Notes under the pieces: generated by a model
Seen by the model: the letters and a program-made list of their open reading frames with translations, nothing else
What the model was told of the DNA's origin: nothing
The model's database searches: none
Program-made: the position numbers and the translations under genes
NCBI RefSeq assembly: GCF_900176485.1
Contig: NZ_FWYD01000013.1
Coordinates: 1-64,000, forward strand
Direction of reading: 5' to 3'
Source of the DNA: Primorskyibacter flagellatus
Lineage (GTDB): Bacteria > Pseudomonadota > Alphaproteobacteria > Rhodobacterales > Rhodobacteraceae
Length of the DNA stretch: 64,000 bases
Shown here: positions 18,250 through 26,528 of the stretch, piece by piece
Position numbering within the stretch: position 1 is the stretch's first letter
Layout of the letters: every line of letters begins with the position of its first letter

Positions 18250-20228
18250 CCGACACACATGACGTGCAGGCACCGGGGGTGTTGGGGCAACCGCGCTTCG
18301 TCTTGCGGGCAATTGCCGCAATCGGCATCGCGCTGTCGCTGTTTCAGCTTTACGCCGCCGGCATTCAGCCGCTCGGCCTGTTCTTTCAGCGCCCCATTCA
18401 CCTTGGCTTCATCCTGATCCTCTGCTTCCTGATGTATCCCGTGACCGGCGACCGGGCGCGCGGCGTGATCGGCTGGGCCATCGACGGCACATTGATCGGA
18501 TGCGGTGTGCTGGTAGGCTATTGGGTGCCCGCCAATATCGACGCCATCGCCAATGCCATCATCCCGCGCGACATCGACGTGACCGTGGGGATCATCACAA
18601 CGCTGGTCGTGCTGGAAGCGGCGCGCCGGGCCATCGGCCTTGGCATGACGATCATCGGCGCGGTGTTCATCCTCTACGCCTTTGCCGGCAACCGTGGAGA
18701 GTTGCCCTTTCTGTCCGATTTCCTGCCCGGCATCCTGAACCATCGCGGCTACACGCTGGAACGCCTGTCAAGCCAGATGACACTGGGGGCCGAAGGCCTC
18801 TTCGGCCTGCCGCTGGGGGTTGCGGCCACGTTCATCTTCGTCTTCGTGCTGTTCGGCGCGTTTCTGGAAGTGACCGGCGCGGGCAAGTTCTTCATCGACC
18901 TCGCCTATGCCGCCACCGGACGCCAACGCGGCGGCCCGGCCAAGGCGGCGGTGATCGCCAGCGCGGGCATGGGCTCGATCTCGGGGTCGGCCATCGCCAA
19001 TGTCGTCACGACCGGGGCGTTCACCATCCCGCTGATGAAACGGCTGGGCTACCGTCCCGCGCAGGCCGGCGGGATCGAGGCTGCCGCCTCGACCGGTGGC
19101 CAGATCATGCCGCCTCTGATGGGCGCCGGCGCCTTCCTGATGAGCGAATTCACCCGCGTGCCCTATATCGAGATCGTGCTGGTTTCCATCTTCCCGGCGT
19201 TTCTCTATTTCGGCGCGGTCTATCTGCTGGTTCATATCGCTGCCGTCAAACAGGGGATGACCGGTATCCCGTCCGACGAACTGCCCAAGGTCCGCGACGT
19301 GCTGGCCGAGGGCTGGCACTTCCTGCTGCCGCTGGTCGCGCTGGTCTGGCTGCTGGTCGTGGGCTATTCCCCGATGCGCGTCGGGTTCTATGCCATCGTT
19401 GCCGTGATCGGCGCGGCCATGCTGCGCGGCTTGATGCAATATGTCGCCGCCGGTCCAACGATCCCTGCGCTGATCGCACTGGTCAAAGCCGGGGTCGCCC
19501 GGACATTGGAGGCGCTGGAACTGGGTGCCCGCAACGCCGTCGCCGTGTCGATGGCCTGTGCGGTGGCCGGGATCGTCGTGGGCGTCGTGGGTCTGACCGG
19601 GCTGGGGCTGAAATTCTCGGCGATGATGCTGGCTTTCTCCAACGGCAACTTGCTGTTGGCCTTGCTCCTTGTCGTGCTTGCCAGCCTGATCCTCGGAATG
19701 GGATTGCCGGTCACGGCCGCCTATATCGTGCTGATCATCCTTGTCGGTCCGGCGCTGACCGAACAGTTCGGAATGCCCATTCTGGTCGCGCATCTGGTGG
19801 TTTTCTGGTGGAGCCAGGATTCCAACGTCACGCCACCCGTCGCCCTGGCCGGGTTTGCGGGTGCGGCCATCGCCAACGCCTCGCCGATGGAAACCTCTGT
19901 GCAGGCGTGGAAATACGCCAAGGGCCTGTACCTCATTCCCCTTTTCATGGTGTTCAATCCGTCGATCATTGAGGGCGGCCCCGTCCCGCTTGTGCTGTGG
20001 AACGGCGTAATTGCCATCCTCGCCCTGACAGCCTTTGCCGGCGCGTTGGAAGGATTCCTGTTCGGCCCGATGCCAATCTGGGCGCGGATCTTGGTGCTGC
20101 CCGGCATCGTCGCGATTTTCTGGCCCAGCTTGCAGATCGAAATCGCAGGCGCGGTTTTGATCGCCGCACTGCTGGCCCTCAATTGGGCGACGGCCAAAAA
20201 GCACCGCGAGACGATGACGCCCGCCTGA
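18246..20228 (+). CDS. TAXI TRAP transporter fused permease (4TM/12TM)
   Basis: 660-residue protein in which the small (DctQ-like) and large (DctM-like) permeases are joined. About 4 hydrophobic helices occupy residues 15-120 and a further 12 or more occupy 160-650. Recognisable segments: GSISGSAIANVVTTGAFTIPLM, EAAASTGGQIMPPLMGAGAFLM and GMGLPVTAAYIVLIILVGPAL. The start overlaps the DUF1850 stop. With the TAXI protein and DUF1850 protein it makes a complete uptake system. Confidence 0.93.
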   Translation: MTDTHDVQAPGVLGQPRFVLRAIAAIGIALSLFQLYAAGIQPLGLFFQRPIHLGFILILCFLMYPVTGDRARGVIGWAIDGTLIGCGVLVGYWVPANIDAIANAIIPRDIDVTVGIITTLVVLEAARRAIGLGMTIIGAVFILYAFAGNRGELPFLSDFLPGILNHRGYTLERLSSQMTLGAEGLFGLPLGVAATFIFVFVLFGAFLEVTGAGKFFIDLAYAATGRQRGGPAKAAVIASAGMGSISGSAIANVVTTGAFTIPLMKRLGYRPAQAGGIEAAASTGGQIMPPLMGAGAFLMSEFTRVPYIEIVLVSIFPAFLYFGAVYLLVHIAAVKQGMTGIPSDELPKVRDVLAEGWHFLLPLVALVWLLVVGYSPMRVGFYAIVAVIGAAMLRGLMQYVAAGPTIPALIALVKAGVARTLEALELGARNAVAVSMACAVAGIVVGVVGLTGLGLKFSAMMLAFSNGNLLLALLLVVLASLILGMGLPVTAAYIVLIILVGPALTEQFGMPILVAHLVVFWWSQDSNVTPPVALAGFAGAAIANASPMETSVQAWKYAKGLYLIPLFMVFNPSIIEGGPVPLVLWNGVIAILALTAFAGALEGFLFGPMPIWARILVLPGIVAIFWPSLQIEIAGAVLIAALLALNWATAKKHRETMTPA

Positions 20229-20242
20229 CACTGGCGGGCGTC
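20216..20242 (+). terminator. hairpin at end of TAXI permease gene
   Basis: Perfect 10-bp arms GACGCCCGCC and GGCGGGCGTC with a 7-base loop that contains the permease stop codon. No T-tract follows, so termination strength is uncertain, but it lies at the end of the operon and before a convergent gene. Confidence 0.5.
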
Positions 20243-20327
20243 GGCACCTGACAAAAAGTCATCGGAGGTGGTCAAACAGCAATTGGTCCAGCACCCTGCC
20301 CGCGGATCGTGGCACTGATGGCCACCC

Positions 20328-20609
20328 TCACCGCTTTGCGGCGGCCCATACCGAATGGCGGATACGAGCGGTCTTGTAGGCGTCGTAAATCGCCATCGCA
20401 TAGACAAAGATCCCGCCCGAATACTTGCCGATAAGCGACACGTCCGGGGCCGCTGTCTTCAGCGTGTAGCCGCCCAGAAGCACCACGAAGAACAAGAACA
20501 GCAATCCGCGAACCGGCTGACGGTTCAACACCTGTCCCGACGCGGGCAGGATGATGGCGCTGGCCAGCACCAGATAGGGATTGAAGGGCGCGCGCGTGAC
20601 GATGCTCAT
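20328..20609 (-). CDS. small membrane protein, unknown
   Basis: 93 residues with two or three hydrophobic segments (about 12-25, 34-50, 64-80) and a basic C-terminal end (AYKTARIRHSVWAAAKR). The pattern P(Y/F)L.L..A..LPASGQVLNR..VRGLLFL resembles small TM2/DUF5683-like membrane proteins. Its start overlaps the upstream gene stop (ATGA), so it is coupled to the 232-residue protein at 20606-21304. Function unknown; the pair may be a two-part membrane complex. Confidence 0.65.
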   Translation of the reverse strand: MSIVTRAPFNPYLVLASAIILPASGQVLNRQPVRGLLFLFFVVLLGGYTLKTAAPDVSLIGKYSGGIFVYAMAIYDAYKTARIRHSVWAAAKR

Positions 20610-21304
20610 GCTGGTATTTTCTCTATCTTGTCGGCGGCGGCGTCCAGAATATCCGCGCGCAGCGCCAGAAGCGCGTCCAGTTTCGGGATCACCTGCTGCG
20701 CAGGAAGCGGCGTCCGGCCCATTTCCGCATCGCGGTAAATCAGATAGCGGCTGCGCTGCGCCTCTTCGGCCAGAAACACGATCCGCAGACCATCCGGCGA
20801 AATCACCAGCTCCTTGACCTGTGGATCATCGAAAATGTGCAGATGCCCGCGCACCAGATCCTCTGACGGCATCTGCGCGGGATTGTCGGTGCGGATGGCG
20901 CAGGTTTCGGGAAAGCCCTCGGGCAGATTCACCTGGTTGTGCAATGTCTGAAAGCGCGAGAACGGCTCGATGCCGGTGGACCTGACCATCAGATCCAGCG
21001 TGGCACCCACGGGCAATGGGCCGGGCACTGTCACCAGCACCCACAAGGCGGGCAGTTTGCGGAAGGTCAGCGTATCGGGCATGGCCTGTATATCGACCTC
21101 ATGCCCCTGATAACTGCCCGCCAGCCGCGCAAATCCGGTTGGCGAACGCCCCGTGCGCGGCTGGTCCAGTACAGCCCGACACGCATCCATATAGGCGGCG
21201 CGCGACCGGTGCCGCGCGGCAGTGGCACGGCGAGTGTTGAGCGCGAGGGTCGCCACCAGCGCCCCCAGCACGACGATGATCGCCATGAGCAGAAATCGGT
21301 CCAT
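20606..21304 (-). CDS. single-pass membrane-anchored protein, unknown
   Basis: 232 residues with an N-terminal membrane anchor (FLLMAIIVVLGALVATLAL) and a soluble domain of about 200 residues not recognised. It contains many strand-like stretches (GHEVDIQAMPDTLTFRKLPALWVLVTV; LHIFDDPQVKELVISPDGLRIVFLAE). The ATG at 21304 is preferred; a TTG seven codons earlier also keeps the frame. The downstream small membrane protein overlaps it by 4 bases. A terminator-like hairpin upstream separates it from the permease cluster. Confidence 0.6.
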   Translation of the reverse strand: MDRFLLMAIIVVLGALVATLALNTRRATAARHRSRAAYMDACRAVLDQPRTGRSPTGFARLAGSYQGHEVDIQAMPDTLTFRKLPALWVLVTVPGPLPVGATLDLMVRSTGIEPFSRFQTLHNQVNLPEGFPETCAIRTDNPAQMPSEDLVRGHLHIFDDPQVKELVISPDGLRIVFLAEEAQRSRYLIYRDAEMGRTPLPAQQVIPKLDALLALRADILDAAADKIEKIPA

Positions 21305-21329
21305 CCCGGCAGCCTTCACGAACAAGGAA

Positions 21330-21353
21330 CCGGCCCGCGAGATTGCGGGCCGG
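21330..21353 (-). terminator. terminator-like hairpin after APC permease
   Basis: Read on the minus strand, arms CCGGCCCGC and GCGGGCCGG (9 bp, perfect) enclose a 6-base loop and are followed by TTCCTTGTTC. It lies 10 bases past the permease stop and fits termination of the permease cluster. Confidence 0.65.
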
Positions 21354-21362
21354 TCCGGGGTG

Positions 21363-22778
21363 TCAGTATCCGCGCGGACGTGGCCACGGCATGGTGAACT
21401 GCGCCGCCCGGCGCACGAAGCGATACCGCCAGAAATGGAACCACAAGGATACGATGATGTAGAAAGAGATCATCGCGACCAGCTGCGATCCATAGCCAAG
21501 GAACACCGCAAAGAACGTCACACCGCACAGGCAAAGCAACAGGATCGCCGGGATCGGGTGGAACGGATGCTCATACCCCCGCTTGATCGTGTCGAGCGGC
21601 CATTTGCGACGGAACAGGATCACGTTCAGCGGCATGAAGGTATATCCCAGCAGGCCTGACAGGATCGAGAAGGTGATGACCTGATCCAACGGTGCACCCA
21701 AGGCAAAGATCAGCGCGATCGGGATAAGGAAGATGATCGACCGGTAAGGCGTGCGGAACTTGGGATGCACCGCGCCGAACCATTCCGGCAGATAGTGGTC
21801 ACGTCCCATCGCAAACCAGGCGCGGCTGGCATCATTGATACAGCCATTGGCCGAGGCCAGCGTGGCGAACATGGTGCCGATCCCCAGCAGGATCATCAGT
21901 GTCATCGACCCCGACAGCCGTGCCGCGTCAAACAGCGGAACGCCGGCCTGCCCCAGATATTCCCAAGGCATGAGACCCACGCAGACATACCATGTCAGTG
22001 TGGCGGCGATCAGCAGCGTCATGATCCCCGCAAGCGTGCCGAAGGGCAGCGACCGCGCGGGCGAGCGGACCTCTTCTGCCGCCTGACACGTCCCCTCGAT
22101 CCCCAGATAGTACCAAAGGCCGAAATGCATCGCGGCCAATATGCCCAGCCATCCATAGGGAAGATCGGTCATCAACTGCGCATGACGCAGCGGGCTGTCG
22201 CCCATGAAGACGGCGGTTGACAGGAACAGAATGATGATCGCCGAGAACGCCACAGCCGTGATGATCAGGCTGAATGTCAGCGTCGCCAGAACGCCGCGAT
22301 AGTTCAGCCATGCCAGAAACATGATTGCCAGAACAATGAACGGCCGTTGGTCCAGCCCTTCATGCCCCGTCATGCCGGCCACCGTGTCGATCAGGAAGCC
22401 GAAGGTAATCGCATTCGCAGCCTCCAGCATCGTATAGGCAAAGACCAGATAAAGACCGACATTGAAGGCCATCAACGGCCCGACGATATGCTTGGCCTGG
22501 GTATACTGACCCCCGGCCGCCGCAACGGTCGATGTAACCTCGCTGTCAATCATCGCGACGCAGGAATACAGGATACCGGCAAACCAGCAGGCCAGCAGCG
22601 CGGCATAGGCCCCGCCCTTGCCCACGGCAAAGTTCCATCCCATATATTCGCCCACAAGGACGATCCCGACGCCAAGGCCCCAGATATGTGCCGGTCCCAG
22701 CACCCGTGCCAGGCCCACTTTGGTCCCACCGGGGCCCATTCCATCCATGTCTTTGGACGTGATATCTGTATCAGACAT
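21363..22778 (-). CDS. APC-superfamily amino acid/ethanolamine-type permease
   Basis: 471-residue permease with about 12 hydrophobic helices. Its N-terminus has the APC start pattern LGPAHIWGLGVGIVLVGEYMGWNF, with GGQYTQA shortly after and ANGCINDASRAWFAMGRDHYLPEWFGAVHP in TM8-9, which resembles ethanolamine and related amine permeases. Three genes for small membrane proteins lie directly upstream in the same direction (22792-22959, 22981-23361, 23376-23666) with short spacers, so they are probably one transcript. Substrate uncertain; amines or amino acids are likely. Confidence 0.88.
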   Translation of the reverse strand: MSDTDITSKDMDGMGPGGTKVGLARVLGPAHIWGLGVGIVLVGEYMGWNFAVGKGGAYAALLACWFAGILYSCVAMIDSEVTSTVAAAGGQYTQAKHIVGPLMAFNVGLYLVFAYTMLEAANAITFGFLIDTVAGMTGHEGLDQRPFIVLAIMFLAWLNYRGVLATLTFSLIITAVAFSAIIILFLSTAVFMGDSPLRHAQLMTDLPYGWLGILAAMHFGLWYYLGIEGTCQAAEEVRSPARSLPFGTLAGIMTLLIAATLTWYVCVGLMPWEYLGQAGVPLFDAARLSGSMTLMILLGIGTMFATLASANGCINDASRAWFAMGRDHYLPEWFGAVHPKFRTPYRSIIFLIPIALIFALGAPLDQVITFSILSGLLGYTFMPLNVILFRRKWPLDTIKRGYEHPFHPIPAILLLCLCGVTFFAVFLGYGSQLVAMISFYIIVSLWFHFWRYRFVRRAAQFTMPWPRPRGY

Positions 22779-22791
22779 CCACTTACCCCTC

Positions 22792-22959
22792 TTAAAGTGT
22801 GTGTTCTTCCGTCATCGCCTCAAGCGCGCCCTCGCGTGAGGACATCAGTTCCTCTTCGCTATAGGTGCTGTCGATCCTGAACCAGTCGATGACGATATAA
22901 AGCCCGAAGACGATTGAAAGTCCCCACGCGGCGTATTCAAAGATATTCCAGATATCCAT
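22792..22959 (-). CDS. 55-aa single-pass membrane microprotein
   Basis: A 55-residue protein: one membrane segment near the N-terminus (YAAWGLSIVFGLYIVIDWF), then an acidic tail (STYSEEELMSSREGALEAMTEEH). It begins MDIWNIFE. It lies 13 bases before the permease gene and 21 after the next small gene in the same direction. The clear charge partition and placement support a real product. Such a protein could be a permease subunit or regulator, but I know of no named family. Confidence 0.62.
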   Translation of the reverse strand: MDIWNIFEYAAWGLSIVFGLYIVIDWFRIDSTYSEEELMSSREGALEAMTEEHTL

Positions 22960-22980
22960 GTGTATAATCCGTTCTCTCGT

Positions 22981-23361
22981 CTATTTCTTGCCAAATTTCT
23001 CTGCGATTACATCGCCGTATTCCTTTTCGGAAAAGCGAAGAATAAGCGCGTAGTAACCGACGACGACCACGATCATGACCAGCAGGCTGAGGATCGAAAA
23101 CGAGTAATCAAACCGCGCCGTGATCAGTTCGGCGGCATCGGCCGCTTCGGCGTAGCCAAGCTGGTTCCACTTCTCGATCATCGTCGCATTCTGCCCCAGG
23201 CCTTCCCATGTCGGGTTCTCGGACACATTGGATGTCTGCGAACTGCCTGCGAGGTTCAGCCACAGCGGCAGGTAAAGCGCGCCGATTGCCAGAACCAGAA
23301 GAACGATCACGTCGATGATCTGCCCAAACTTGCTTTGGGTAGGGGGTGTATAATCTGCCAT
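22981..23361 (-). CDS. two-TM small membrane protein
   Basis: 126 residues, start ATG at 23361 with CGGAAG upstream. Two hydrophobic helices: about 14-35 (IIDVIVLLVLAIGALYLPLWLNL) and about 90-112 (ILSLLVMIVVVVGYYALIL), joined by a polar, probably periplasmic, loop of about 50 residues (SSQTSNVSENPTWEGLGQNATMIEKWNQLGYAEAADAAELI). The C-terminal end is charged (RFSEKEYGDVIAEKFGKK). A longer frame to 23589 is unlikely. No family recognised. It is part of the permease cluster. Confidence 0.68.
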   Translation of the reverse strand: MADYTPPTQSKFGQIIDVIVLLVLAIGALYLPLWLNLAGSSQTSNVSENPTWEGLGQNATMIEKWNQLGYAEAADAAELITARFDYSFSILSLLVMIVVVVGYYALILRFSEKEYGDVIAEKFGKK

Positions 23362-23375
23362 ATTTGTACTTCCGT

Positions 23376-23666
23376 TCACTGACGTTTCTGCGCGCGGGCA
23401 ATATCGAGAAACTTGATATCCAGCCCGTACATGAAGTCGCGATCTTCGCGGTAATGGCGCAGCATCGCCAGAATGGCGGCTGTGTTCAGCAGCAAGATCA
23501 TCGCACCGCCGATCAGCAGCATTGTCCGCGCGGCACCATTGGGTGCAAGCGACCATGTCGCGCTGGCGACGAAGATGATCGCAAGCCACAAACCCACAAC
23601 AAAAGCCCAGGCAACGCCGATGTCCTGTCGGTGCATCGATTCGATTCGTTTCGCCATGTCAGGCAT
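23376..23666 (-). CDS. two-TM small membrane protein with charged ends
   Basis: 96 residues, start ATG at 23666 with GGGAG upstream. Two hydrophobic helices (AWAFVVGLWLAIIFVASATW and AARTMLLIGGAMILLLNTAAILAML) separated by a short loop, with a charged C-terminus (RHYREDRDFMYGLDIKFLDIARAQKRQ). First gene of the four-gene permease cluster. A longer frame to 23768 is unlikely because its ribosome site is missing. Not recognised as a named family. Confidence 0.68.
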   Translation of the reverse strand: MPDMAKRIESMHRQDIGVAWAFVVGLWLAIIFVASATWSLAPNGAARTMLLIGGAMILLLNTAAILAMLRHYREDRDFMYGLDIKFLDIARAQKRQ

Positions 23667-24251
23667 ATGTTTTCTCCCATGTTGATGTTTGTTGTAACTT
23701 TCCAGCGCGTTTTGATAATTTTGTTGCCAAAATCCAGCCTGCCTTGAAGTTAACTCTATTTCGCCCATATTAGGTAAAAATTCCCATAGGTAAACAATTT
23801 TTCTCTTAGGGTTAAAAACCGCGCCGGCTACACCGGGTGAAAAGCCTGTGGGAACATCTCGATTTTGACAGTAGGTTCGGCAAAGCCGCCGCGCGCGATG
23901 CCCCGTCAGTGCGGCCCGGAAACCCCTCTGGAACCATCACGTTCATCCATGTCAGCTTTGATGACGACATTTCGGATTTCCGAAGCCCCGCAGCCTAGCA
24001 CCACGCGAAGCAACCTCCACGAAATCGCTATGGCTTAACGCCATGCTCGAAGAACCGGCACACGGTCCTTCTGGTCACTTTCAGACAAGGTAAATTCAGC
24101 GCTGTCAAAGCCACGCGCTTTCGCGACATCAGGGTCGTCGGGCAAGGTTTGAAAATGGGAACGGTCATGCCGCGTGGCATTCAGCCCGGATCGCAGTTTT
24201 GTCCGGGCGCTTGCTGATCGACACGGAAGATGTATCGTCAGGGTCTGGTTT
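23667..24251. other. intergenic region with promoter of permease cluster
   Basis: The part at 23690-23820 is AT-rich. It contains direct repeats TAGGTAAA at 23771-23778 and 23787-23794, 16 bp apart, inside what looks like the minus-strand promoter region. From about 23830 to 24250 only weak frames occur, including an 84-codon minus frame (24035-24289) that overlaps the carbonic anhydrase end and is not supported. Confidence 0.45.
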
Positions 24252-24869
24252 TCAGCTCGGGTCGGCCGATTGAAAATGGCCGGCACCAACCGTGCAATCC
24301 AGATCGCGCAGCCGCCCGTCTTTCAGCCCGTAGATCAGGCCGTGAATGCGTATATCCGCCCCGTGTTGCCACGCCCGGCGAAGGATCGGCGTTTCGGCCA
24401 CGCGCCGGACGCCATCGACCACGTTCAACTCTGCCAGTCTTTCGCGGCGCTTTTCGATGTCCGGCAGCTGGGTCAGTTCCGCGGCATAGCTGCGTGCCAG
24501 CCTTCGGATCGGCTCCAGCCAGTGATCGGCCAGACCATGGGGGAAATCCTCGGTCGCGGCCTTCACACCGCCGCAACCGTAATGGCCGCAAACGATGATC
24601 TCGCGCACATGCAGCGCGTCAACCGCAAATTCCAGCGCCGACAGCAAGTTCATGTCGGAGGAATGAATGACATTGGCAACATTGCGGTGAACAAAGACTT
24701 CGCCGGGATCAAGCCCGGCAACCACATTCGCCGGAACCCGGCTGTTCGAGCAGCCGATCCAGAAATACTCGGGTGCCTGTAACGCGGCGAGCCGGGTGAA
24801 ATAGTCCGGCTCTTGTTCCTGCCGCTCTGCCGACCAGTTCCGATTGCGCGCGAGAAGATCATTCAACAT
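24252..24869 (-). CDS. beta-carbonic anhydrase-like protein with Asn in the catalytic dyad
   Basis: 205 residues, beta-carbonic anhydrase fold that normally hydrates CO2 using zinc. Zinc ligands are visible: C40 (WIGCSNSRVPAN), H96 and C99 (CGHYGCGG). The usual CxDxR motif is CSNSR: the Asp that pairs with Arg44 is Asn42, read directly as codon AAC. In characterised enzymes this Asp contacts the zinc-bound water or caps the zinc, so activity may be changed or lost. Other family features are present (PEYFWIG, FVHRNVANVI, ALEFAVDAL). It lies between the permease cluster and the nar operon, on the same strand as both. A start at 24869 fits the family length. Confidence 0.88.
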   Translation of the reverse strand: MLNDLLARNRNWSAERQEQEPDYFTRLAALQAPEYFWIGCSNSRVPANVVAGLDPGEVFVHRNVANVIHSSDMNLLSALEFAVDALHVREIIVCGHYGCGGVKAATEDFPHGLADHWLEPIRRLARSYAAELTQLPDIEKRRERLAELNVVDGVRRVAETPILRRAWQHGADIRIHGLIYGLKDGRLRDLDCTVGAGHFQSADPS

Positions 24870-24941
24870 GCGATGGCTCCGCTGAAAGGCGAAGGCGCTC
24901 CGCCGGGTCCGGCTGATTCATGTCACGCCCTTTCGCGTGTG

Positions 24942-25736
24942 TCAGATCGGCGCAAGGCTTGCGCCTGCAATGCTTGCCTTGGACGCAAGCGTTTCAATGA
25001 AATCCCGCGATGCGCGTGCCCAGGCGGCCTTTTCCAACGCCTGCGCGATCTTGGGACGAACCGTTTCATAAGGCAGCACCTGCCCCGGTGCCGTGGCGTT
25101 GAGGCGGATGATATGCCAGCCGTGACGTGATAGCACCGGCGCGGACGTGATGCAATTATCGGAAAGGCTGCGCAGCGCCGTCTCGAATTCGGGCACGGTA
25201 TCACCCGGCCCCAACTGACCCAGATGACCGCCCGCCTCTTTCGAGCCGCAATCGCTTTCGCGGGCGGCGCGGGCAAACCCCTTTGCGTCGCCGTCCAGCT
25301 TTGACAACAGCGCGTTTGCGCGGGCCTCGGCCTGCATGCGCGCCTCTTCATCGCGCGGATCGCAGACGCACAGAATATGCGACACATCCCAAAGCGGCGC
25401 AGAGCGGTAGCGGTCGGGATCTTTCGCCCATTCGCGGCGCACCGCCTCCTCTGTCACCGGAGCGATGTCCAGCGCGTCGTCCAGAAGCGCGCGGATCATC
25501 GCCTCATCCTCGGTTTCGACCCGCCCCGGCGCAAGTTCCGCAGGCTCGGGCTGCTGACCGCGCCGCCGCGCCTCTTGCAACAGAAGCGCCCGGATGGTCA
25601 GCGCCTGTGCTGCCTTGCGCCATGCGATGCCGGGCTTTTCCTTGGGTCCTGTATGGTTCTGGGCCTCGGCGGCAATCGCCGCCGGGGGTATTGTTTCGCC
25701 GTTCACCACAACGTCGGGAAAGAGAGAAATATTCAT
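24942..25736 (-). CDS. PpiC/parvulin-type peptidyl-prolyl isomerase, nar-linked
   Basis: 264 residues: an N-terminal helical region of about 115 residues of the NifM/SurA kind, then a parvulin domain (WDVSHILCVC, GFARAARESDCGSKEAGGHLGQLGPGDTVPEFETALRSL, SRHGWHIIRLN) at about 116-215, then a helical tail. Parvulins catalyse prolyl isomerisation and help folding. No signal peptide is apparent, so it is probably cytoplasmic. It is the last gene of the nar operon, overlapping the narI stop, suggesting a role in nitrate reductase assembly, as seen for similar genes after narI in other bacteria. The ATG at 25736 is favoured by an upstream GGGGAG; ATG 25742 and GTG 25745 are alternatives. Confidence 0.8.
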   Translation of the reverse strand: MNISLFPDVVVNGETIPPAAIAAEAQNHTGPKEKPGIAWRKAAQALTIRALLLQEARRRGQQPEPAELAPGRVETEDEAMIRALLDDALDIAPVTEEAVRREWAKDPDRYRSAPLWDVSHILCVCDPRDEEARMQAEARANALLSKLDGDAKGFARAARESDCGSKEAGGHLGQLGPGDTVPEFETALRSLSDNCITSAPVLSRHGWHIIRLNATAPGQVLPYETVRPKIAQALEKAAWARASRDFIETLASKASIAGASLAPI

Positions 25737-25741
25737 TGCCA

Positions 25742-26527
25742 TCACTCCCCTGCTGTCGGGACGGTGGTGCCCGGTTTTGCCTGGCGCGCATCAAACGCAT
25801 CCCGGCGCTCTTCCAGCGGTCGTTGGCGGCGTGACCGGACGATCTGGTATCCCGACCGTCCCAGCAGATACCGAAAAGGTGCCGCAAAGCCCGAGATCAT
25901 GTGAACCAGCCGGGTAAAGGGAAACAGCGCCGTGATGATCAGACCAAGGAAGATGTGAAAGCGGTAGAGCCAGTGAACGTCAACCATATCGCTCCAGGCG
26001 TTGACGTTCCATGTCAGGATGCTTTGTGACCAGTTCATGAAGCGCACCATCTCTGCGCCATCCATATGCTGAAGCGTCTGGGTGATGGTGAACAGACCCA
26101 CGATAAGCTGAAGCCAGATCAGCGCCAGAATTGTGATGTCGGCAAAGCTGGACGTGGCCCGGATGCGGCTGTCCGTCAGCCGCCGGTGCAGCAGGATCGT
26201 GGCCCCGATCAGCGCCGCAAGTCCCGCTGGGCCACCGATCAAAACGGCCATCCACTGTTTCAGCCCATGGGGCACGCCCAGGGCATCCAGCACCCAAACC
26301 GGGGTAAAAAGCCCGATCAGGTGGCCAAAGAACACCGTGATGATTCCGACATGAAACAGGACCGAGCCCCAGAAAAGCTGCTTCTGGCGCAAAAGCTGGC
26401 TCGACGAGCTTTTCCAGGTGAAAGGATCGCGTTCATAGCGCGCGATCGAGCCCACCACGAGAACAGTCAGCGCCGCATAGGGCATGATCCCGAAGATGAT
26501 GAAGTCGATGTCGAGATTGGCAAACAT
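25742..26527 (-). CDS. narI: respiratory nitrate reductase gamma subunit
   Basis: Membrane di-heme b subunit that takes electrons from quinol and passes them to NarH. 261 residues, five membrane helices. The heme-ligating His pairs sit in helices near LFWGSVLFHVGIITVFFGHLIGL (helix 2) and VHWLYRFHIFLGLIITALFPFTRLVHMISG (helix 5). It begins MFANLDIDFIIFGIMPYAALT, a typical NarI start. It follows narJ directly. Confidence 0.96.
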   Translation of the reverse strand: MFANLDIDFIIFGIMPYAALTVLVVGSIARYERDPFTWKSSSSQLLRQKQLFWGSVLFHVGIITVFFGHLIGLFTPVWVLDALGVPHGLKQWMAVLIGGPAGLAALIGATILLHRRLTDSRIRATSSFADITILALIWLQLIVGLFTITQTLQHMDGAEMVRFMNWSQSILTWNVNAWSDMVDVHWLYRFHIFLGLIITALFPFTRLVHMISGFAAPFRYLLGRSGYQIVRSRRQRPLEERRDAFDARQAKPGTTVPTAGE

Positions 26528-26528
26528 G

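Noticed and set aside
18768-20231. 487-codon minus-strand frame
   Set aside because: Antisense to the TAXI permease; Gln/His/Asp-rich shadow.
24035-24289. 84-codon minus frame after the carbonic anhydrase
   Set aside because: Overlaps the end of the carbonic anhydrase gene in another frame and lacks a ribosome site.
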